From NCBI GenBank assembly GCA_002441095.1, contig DJVG01000039.1, forward strand, positions 1-33,235: a stretch of DNA of 33,235 nt, in the 5' to 3' direction. Source of the DNA: Elusimicrobia bacterium UBA6262. Lineage in GTDB: Bacteria; CAYTYR01; UBA6262. The position numbers and the translations under genes were made by a program. Positions within the stretch are counted from its first letter, which is position 1. Every line of letters begins with the position of its first letter. Positions 29,949 to 33,235 of the stretch are shown piece after piece. The notes below the pieces were generated by a model. The model made no database searches, had not been told where the DNA came from, and saw nothing but the letters and a program-made list of their open reading frames with translations.

Positions 29949-31574
29949 ATGGTAGAGAAGAAGTTCCTGCCAGAAGGGGTAGTGGACTATACGTATAATA
30001 ACCAATACAATCTGACCAGAATTACCAATGCTGATTCTGATCTAACCTTCACCTATGATACATTAAGCAGTCTAATAGCAGCCCAGACTGCCGGCATTGT
30101 CCAGTCTGCTACCAGTATCAGCTATACCTATGATCTCAACAACAACCTCACCAGCATGACTGATCCAGCGGGAATCATTAGTAAATATGTTTATGACACT
30201 TTAAATCGCCTAACAGATATCAAAGATCCTGCTAACCAAGTCATAGCTCATTATGACTATGATGCCTTAAGCCGGAGAACGGGAAAATCGTGCGCCGTTA
30301 GCGGTTCGCCGTTTGCCGCGAACTATGCCTATGATCTTGTTTCTCAGCTTTTATCGATCACCAATCTACCGACAACCATAGCCAATACCTATACATATGA
30401 TAATGTTGGTAATAGGCTGTCACTAACCGACAATAACGGATTACACAGCTACACTTACGACAACGTGTACCGTTTGATTAACTCCACCAATCCCAACGAA
30501 GCTTACAATTACGATCCAGTAGGCAACCGGAATCCCATAACTCAAACCTATGATTCAGGTAATAGACTGCTGGAAGATGACACCTATATCTACACCTATG
30601 ACCTTGATGGCAATATGACCAGCAAGGTTAAGAAGGCAGGAGGAGAGACAACAACCTACAACTACAATTCTGAGGATCAGCTCATTGGGATAGTTACACC
30701 AACGCAAACAATCAGCTACAAGTACGACGCTCTTGGCAGAAGAATAGAGAAGAACGTCAGTGGCACGATCACTCGCTATATCTACGATGGCGAAGATATT
30801 ATCCAGGAACTGGACCAAGACAACCAAATCATCGCCACCTACACTCACGGCCCAGGAACAGACGAGCCGATTTGTCTTGAAAAGAATAGCCAAAAGTATT
30901 ATTATATCTCTGATGGCCTGGGAAGCATAACGGCGCTCGTAGATTCAAACGGAAATATTGCTCAGACATACAGATATGACAGCTTTGGGAATATCATCAA
31001 CAGCAGCGGGACCATAACCCAACCGTTTACATATACAGGCAGGGAGTATGATTCGGAGACAGGGCTGTACTACCTGAGAGCTCGCTATTACGATGCCAAG
31101 ATCGGCAGATTCCTGCAAGAAGATCCGATTTGGGGTGTAAATGCGTATTCTTACTGTAATAACAACCCGATTAATTGGACTGATCCTTTAGGGCTCTGGT
31201 CTATTGGATTCGAATTTTATAGTGAGTTTGGAGGAGGTATTAAATTTGGTGTTAATCCTGAAGGAGGTCCATTCTTAACCTTTAGATTTGGGGTTGGGGA
31301 GGGAGGAGGTTTTAGTTATGAACCTTCTGGCACAAGTCCTGGTTGGGATCCTTGTCTTGAACACGGCCCGATAGGACTTGGAATAGGGGGTTATGCTGAA
31401 GCTAATGTAGGAGCAGGTCCATTCTTTGGAGGTATTGGGGCAGCAACTGGAGTAAATGCTGAACCCCTAATAGGTTGGTACCCATATTTTAATGCTGGGC
31501 CTAGTTATGGAATCGATACTGGTTGGCGGTTACGTATTGGGGCATCTGCCGGAGGGGAAGTAACATTATATTAA
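29949..31574 (+). CDS. Displaced RHS core with tip 2 (orphan cassette)
   Basis: 541-residue open frame homologous to the C-terminal part of the giant RHS protein. DNA homology begins earlier, near 29880 (ACGACATCAACCGCAA), but about 11 nt (around TCCATGATCGT) are missing relative to the other copies, so the upstream part is out of frame and ATG 29949 has only a weak ribosome binding site. YD repeats lead to the RHS core (SDGLGSITALV, YTGREYDSETGLYYLRARYYD) and the boundary NPINWTDPLGL; then a Gly-rich tip of about 125 residues (WSIGFEFYSEFGGGIKFG to SAGGEVTLY). It lacks signal peptide and N-terminal domains, so it is probably a silent reservoir. Confidence 0.85.
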   Translation: MVEKKFLPEGVVDYTYNNQYNLTRITNADSDLTFTYDTLSSLIAAQTAGIVQSATSISYTYDLNNNLTSMTDPAGIISKYVYDTLNRLTDIKDPANQVIAHYDYDALSRRTGKSCAVSGSPFAANYAYDLVSQLLSITNLPTTIANTYTYDNVGNRLSLTDNNGLHSYTYDNVYRLINSTNPNEAYNYDPVGNRNPITQTYDSGNRLLEDDTYIYTYDLDGNMTSKVKKAGGETTTYNYNSEDQLIGIVTPTQTISYKYDALGRRIEKNVSGTITRYIYDGEDIIQELDQDNQIIATYTHGPGTDEPICLEKNSQKYYYISDGLGSITALVDSNGNIAQTYRYDSFGNIINSSGTITQPFTYTGREYDSETGLYYLRARYYDAKIGRFLQEDPIWGVNAYSYCNNNPINWTDPLGLWSIGFEFYSEFGGGIKFGVNPEGGPFLTFRFGVGEGGGFSYEPSGTSPGWDPCLEHGPIGLGIGGYAEANVGAGPFFGGIGAATGVNAEPLIGWYPYFNAGPSYGIDTGWRLRIGASAGGEVTLY

Positions 31575-31592
31575 TCAAGGAGAAGATATAAA

Positions 31593-31973
31593 ATGCCAAA
31601 AAAGATAGTTTATTCTGTTATAGGAATAATCATAATCTCATTCTTTTTGTACCTGATTTCTTATTTATTAATTTTGAGAAGTGAACCTTATAAAATTGCT
31701 CGGCAGTTTATTATGTATAATCCCTCAGTGAATAGTAATATTGGCCATGTAAATAATATAAGGCTCAATTATTTCGGATATTCACTAAAATATACCGGTC
31801 CTTATGGTAATGCAAAGTTCTCTTTTTACGTGGTAGGTGAAAAAGGACAAAAGCAAGTATATATTACACTTAAAAAGGAAACAGGTAATTGGGAAGTAGA
31901 GAAAGCTTATCTAGTAATGTGGAAAGAGACCTCTATAAATCTTATGAATTCTGGAGGAAATATAGGGAAATAA
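31593..31973 (+). CDS. Small membrane protein, Coa1-like; putative immunity for tip 2
   Basis: 126-residue protein with one N-terminal transmembrane helix (YSVIGIIIISFFLYLISYLLIL) and an extracytoplasmic domain similar to the Coa1/Tim21-type fold (YKIARQFIMYNPSVNSNIG, GNAKFSFYVVGEKGQKQVYITLKKETGNWEVEKAYLV). CAAGGAGAAG gives a ribosome binding site; it starts 18 nt after the RHS cassette and is followed by the cassette-end repeat and terminator. Its position matches that of the immunity gene in cassette 1. A membrane location would fit a tip acting in the envelope. Role inferred. Confidence 0.72.
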   Translation: MPKKIVYSVIGIIIISFFLYLISYLLILRSEPYKIARQFIMYNPSVNSNIGHVNNIRLNYFGYSLKYTGPYGNAKFSFYVVGEKGQKQVYITLKKETGNWEVEKAYLVMWKETSINLMNSGGNIGK

Positions 31974-31984
31974 GACGATATAGG

Positions 31985-32007
31985 GGAGTTAGATATTAAG
32001 ATATTGA
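31985..32007. repeat. Cassette-end repeat, copy 2
   Basis: GGAGTTAGATATTAAGATAT followed by TGA, identical to 29809-29831 except for one base. It again lies between an immunity gene and a terminator. Confidence 0.85.
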
Positions 32008-32015
32008 GTGGATTA

Positions 32016-32046
32016 TAAAAAGGTCACCAAAGAGGTGGCTTTTTTC
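32016..32046 (+). terminator. Strong intrinsic terminator after cassette 2
   Basis: AAAAAGGTCACC pairs with GGTGGCTTTTTT (one T-G wobble) across AAAGA, followed by CTTTT. It is the counterpart of the terminator at 29843-29870, and the next RHS core homology begins at 32053. Confidence 0.92.
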
Positions 32047-32079
32047 TTTTGCTCCTACGACATCAACCGCAATCTGTCC

Positions 32080-33235
32080 ATGATCGTCACTCCCAAAGGA
32101 GCGCAGATCAAGCTGTATAACAATGCGGTTAACCTGGTAACCAAGAAGTTCCTGCCTCCTCGGCAGGCAGGCCTACCGGAAGAGGTAGTGGACTATACGT
32201 ATAATAACCAATACAACCTGACCAGAGTCACTAATGCTGATTCTGATCTAACCTTCACCTATGATACATTAAGCAGACTAATAGCAGCCCAGACCACCGG
32301 CATTGTCCAGCCCGCAACCAGTATCAGCTATGCGTATGATCTCAACAGCAATCTTATCAGCATGACTAGTTCGACTCCGCTCACTACAAGTGATCCTGCG
32401 GTTACTAAATATGTTTATGACACTTTAAATCGCCTAACTGATATTAAAGATTCCTCTAATCAAGTCATATCCCATTATGACTATGATGCCCTTAGCCGGA
32501 GAACTGGAAAATCGTTTGCCGTTAGCGGTTCGCCGTTCGCCGTAAACTACACATACGACATAGCTTCTAAGCTTCTATCGATCACCAATCTACCGACAAC
32601 CATAGCTAATACCTATACCTATGATAATGTTAGTAATAGGCTATCGCTGACTGATAACAATGGATTACACAGCTACACTTACGACAACGTGTACCGTTTG
32701 ATTAACTCTACCAATCCCAACGAAGCTTACAATTACGATCCAGTAGGCAACCGGAATCCATTAACTCAGACCTATAATGCTGGTAACAGGCTATTGGATG
32801 ATGGTACCTACACCTATACCTATGATCTTGACGGTAATATGGCCAGCAAAGTTAAGAAAATAGGGGGAGAGACGACAACCTATACCTACAACTCAGAGGA
32901 TCAGTTGATAGGAGTAGTTACACCAACGCAAACGATCAGCTACAAGTACGACGCTCTTGGCAGAAGAATTGAGAAGAACGTCAGTGGTACGATCACTCGC
33001 TATATCTACGATGGAGAAGATATTATAGAAGAATTAGACCAAAACAACCTAGTCATTGCCACATATATCCACGGCCCTGGGATAGACGAGCCGATTTCTG
33101 TTGAAAAAAACAATCAAAAGTATTACTATATTCAGGATGGATTGGGCAGCGTTTCGGCGCTGATAGATCAGAACGGAAATGTTGTCCAAAGCTATCGTTA
33201 TGATTCCTTTGGAAATATCATCAACAGCAGTGGAA
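32080..33235 (+). CDS. Third displaced RHS core, truncated by the window edge
   Basis: Open to the end of the window (385 codons plus one base). DNA homology to the main RHS gene starts at 32053 (TCCTACGACATCAACC) and is essentially identical for about 100 nt. It carries two in-frame insertions: a palindromic 21-nt one at 32157-32180 and a 24-nt one at about 32368-32391. The RHS core (RYIYDGEDIIEELD, YYIQDGLGSVSALI) diverges from copies 1 and 2 toward its end. There is no signal peptide or clear ribosome binding site, so it is probably a further silent cassette. Its tip lies outside the window. Confidence 0.82.
   Translation, partial: MIVTPKGAQIKLYNNAVNLVTKKFLPPRQAGLPEEVVDYTYNNQYNLTRVTNADSDLTFTYDTLSRLIAAQTTGIVQPATSISYAYDLNSNLISMTSSTPLTTSDPAVTKYVYDTLNRLTDIKDSSNQVISHYDYDALSRRTGKSFAVSGSPFAVNYTYDIASKLLSITNLPTTIANTYTYDNVSNRLSLTDNNGLHSYTYDNVYRLINSTNPNEAYNYDPVGNRNPLTQTYNAGNRLLDDGTYTYTYDLDGNMASKVKKIGGETTTYTYNSEDQLIGVVTPTQTISYKYDALGRRIEKNVSGTITRYIYDGEDIIEELDQNNLVIATYIHGPGIDEPISVEKNNQKYYYIQDGLGSVSALIDQNGNVVQSYRYDSFGNIINSSG

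Noticed and set aside
1..33235. tRNA or rRNA genes
   Set aside because: I saw no cloverleaf-like or rRNA-like segment on either strand, though short tRNAs could be missed by eye.

Overview
The window comes from a moderate-GC (mid-40s % by eye) uncultured-looking bacterium with an outer membrane. It encodes a signal-peptide beta-barrel, a lipobox lipoprotein and many exported proteins. A flavo-diiron protein next to rubredoxin and a mono-cluster ferredoxin suggests an anaerobe that detoxifies O2 or NO. Long two-component and c-di-GMP gene strings and intergenic foldback repeats fit a deep-branching Gram-negative candidate phylum (Omnitrophota or Margulisbacteria-like), but I cannot assign the lineage from this sequence alone.

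Layout. 1-7.7 kb: a signalling operon, all + strand and mostly with 4-nt overlaps: PAS histidine kinase, PilZ, membrane dCache/HAMP histidine kinase with a degenerate GGDEF-like tail, two stand-alone receivers, a glutamine-amidotransferase-like protein, a second PilZ and an exported protein. 7.8-12.3 kb: an exported DUF4139 protein, then a redox group (CcdA/DsbD-type thiol transporter, TlpA-like thioredoxin, ferredoxin, a short rubredoxin gene, FprA flavo-diiron protein). 12.3-15.1 kb: FHA protein, GreA, outer-membrane barrel and lipoprotein, closed by a strong terminator. 15.1-18.7 kb: an SOS-like unit. A promoter whose spacer is filled by an 18-nt palindrome drives a dinD-like gene (broken by a 165-bp foldback element), lexA, a small gene and a Y-family polymerase. 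18.8-22.0 kb: PilZ, M23 peptidase, GNAT, PPC/DUF296 protein, PilZ, release-factor-like protein and an internally deleted DUF72 remnant. 22.0-22.8 kb: a GAF-ANTAR regulator whose own leader looks like an ANTAR-controlled transcription attenuator. 23.0-33.2 kb: a 2032-residue YD-repeat/RHS protein with a polymorphic tip and an AT-rich putative immunity gene, followed by two further tandem RHS core/tip/immunity cassettes, the last cut by the window edge.

The strongest candidates for something undescribed are: (1) the GAF-ANTAR leader, with two hexaloop hairpins, the second overlapping a terminator that also carries the ribosome binding site; (2) the tandem RHS cassette array with shared recombination boundaries, patchwork identity and a conserved cassette-end repeat plus terminator; (3) a family of intergenic foldback elements with the same architecture but a different short word at each locus; and (4) the LexA-type operator and the foldback insertion in the SOS operon.

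All functional calls rest on reading motifs by eye; no database search was run.
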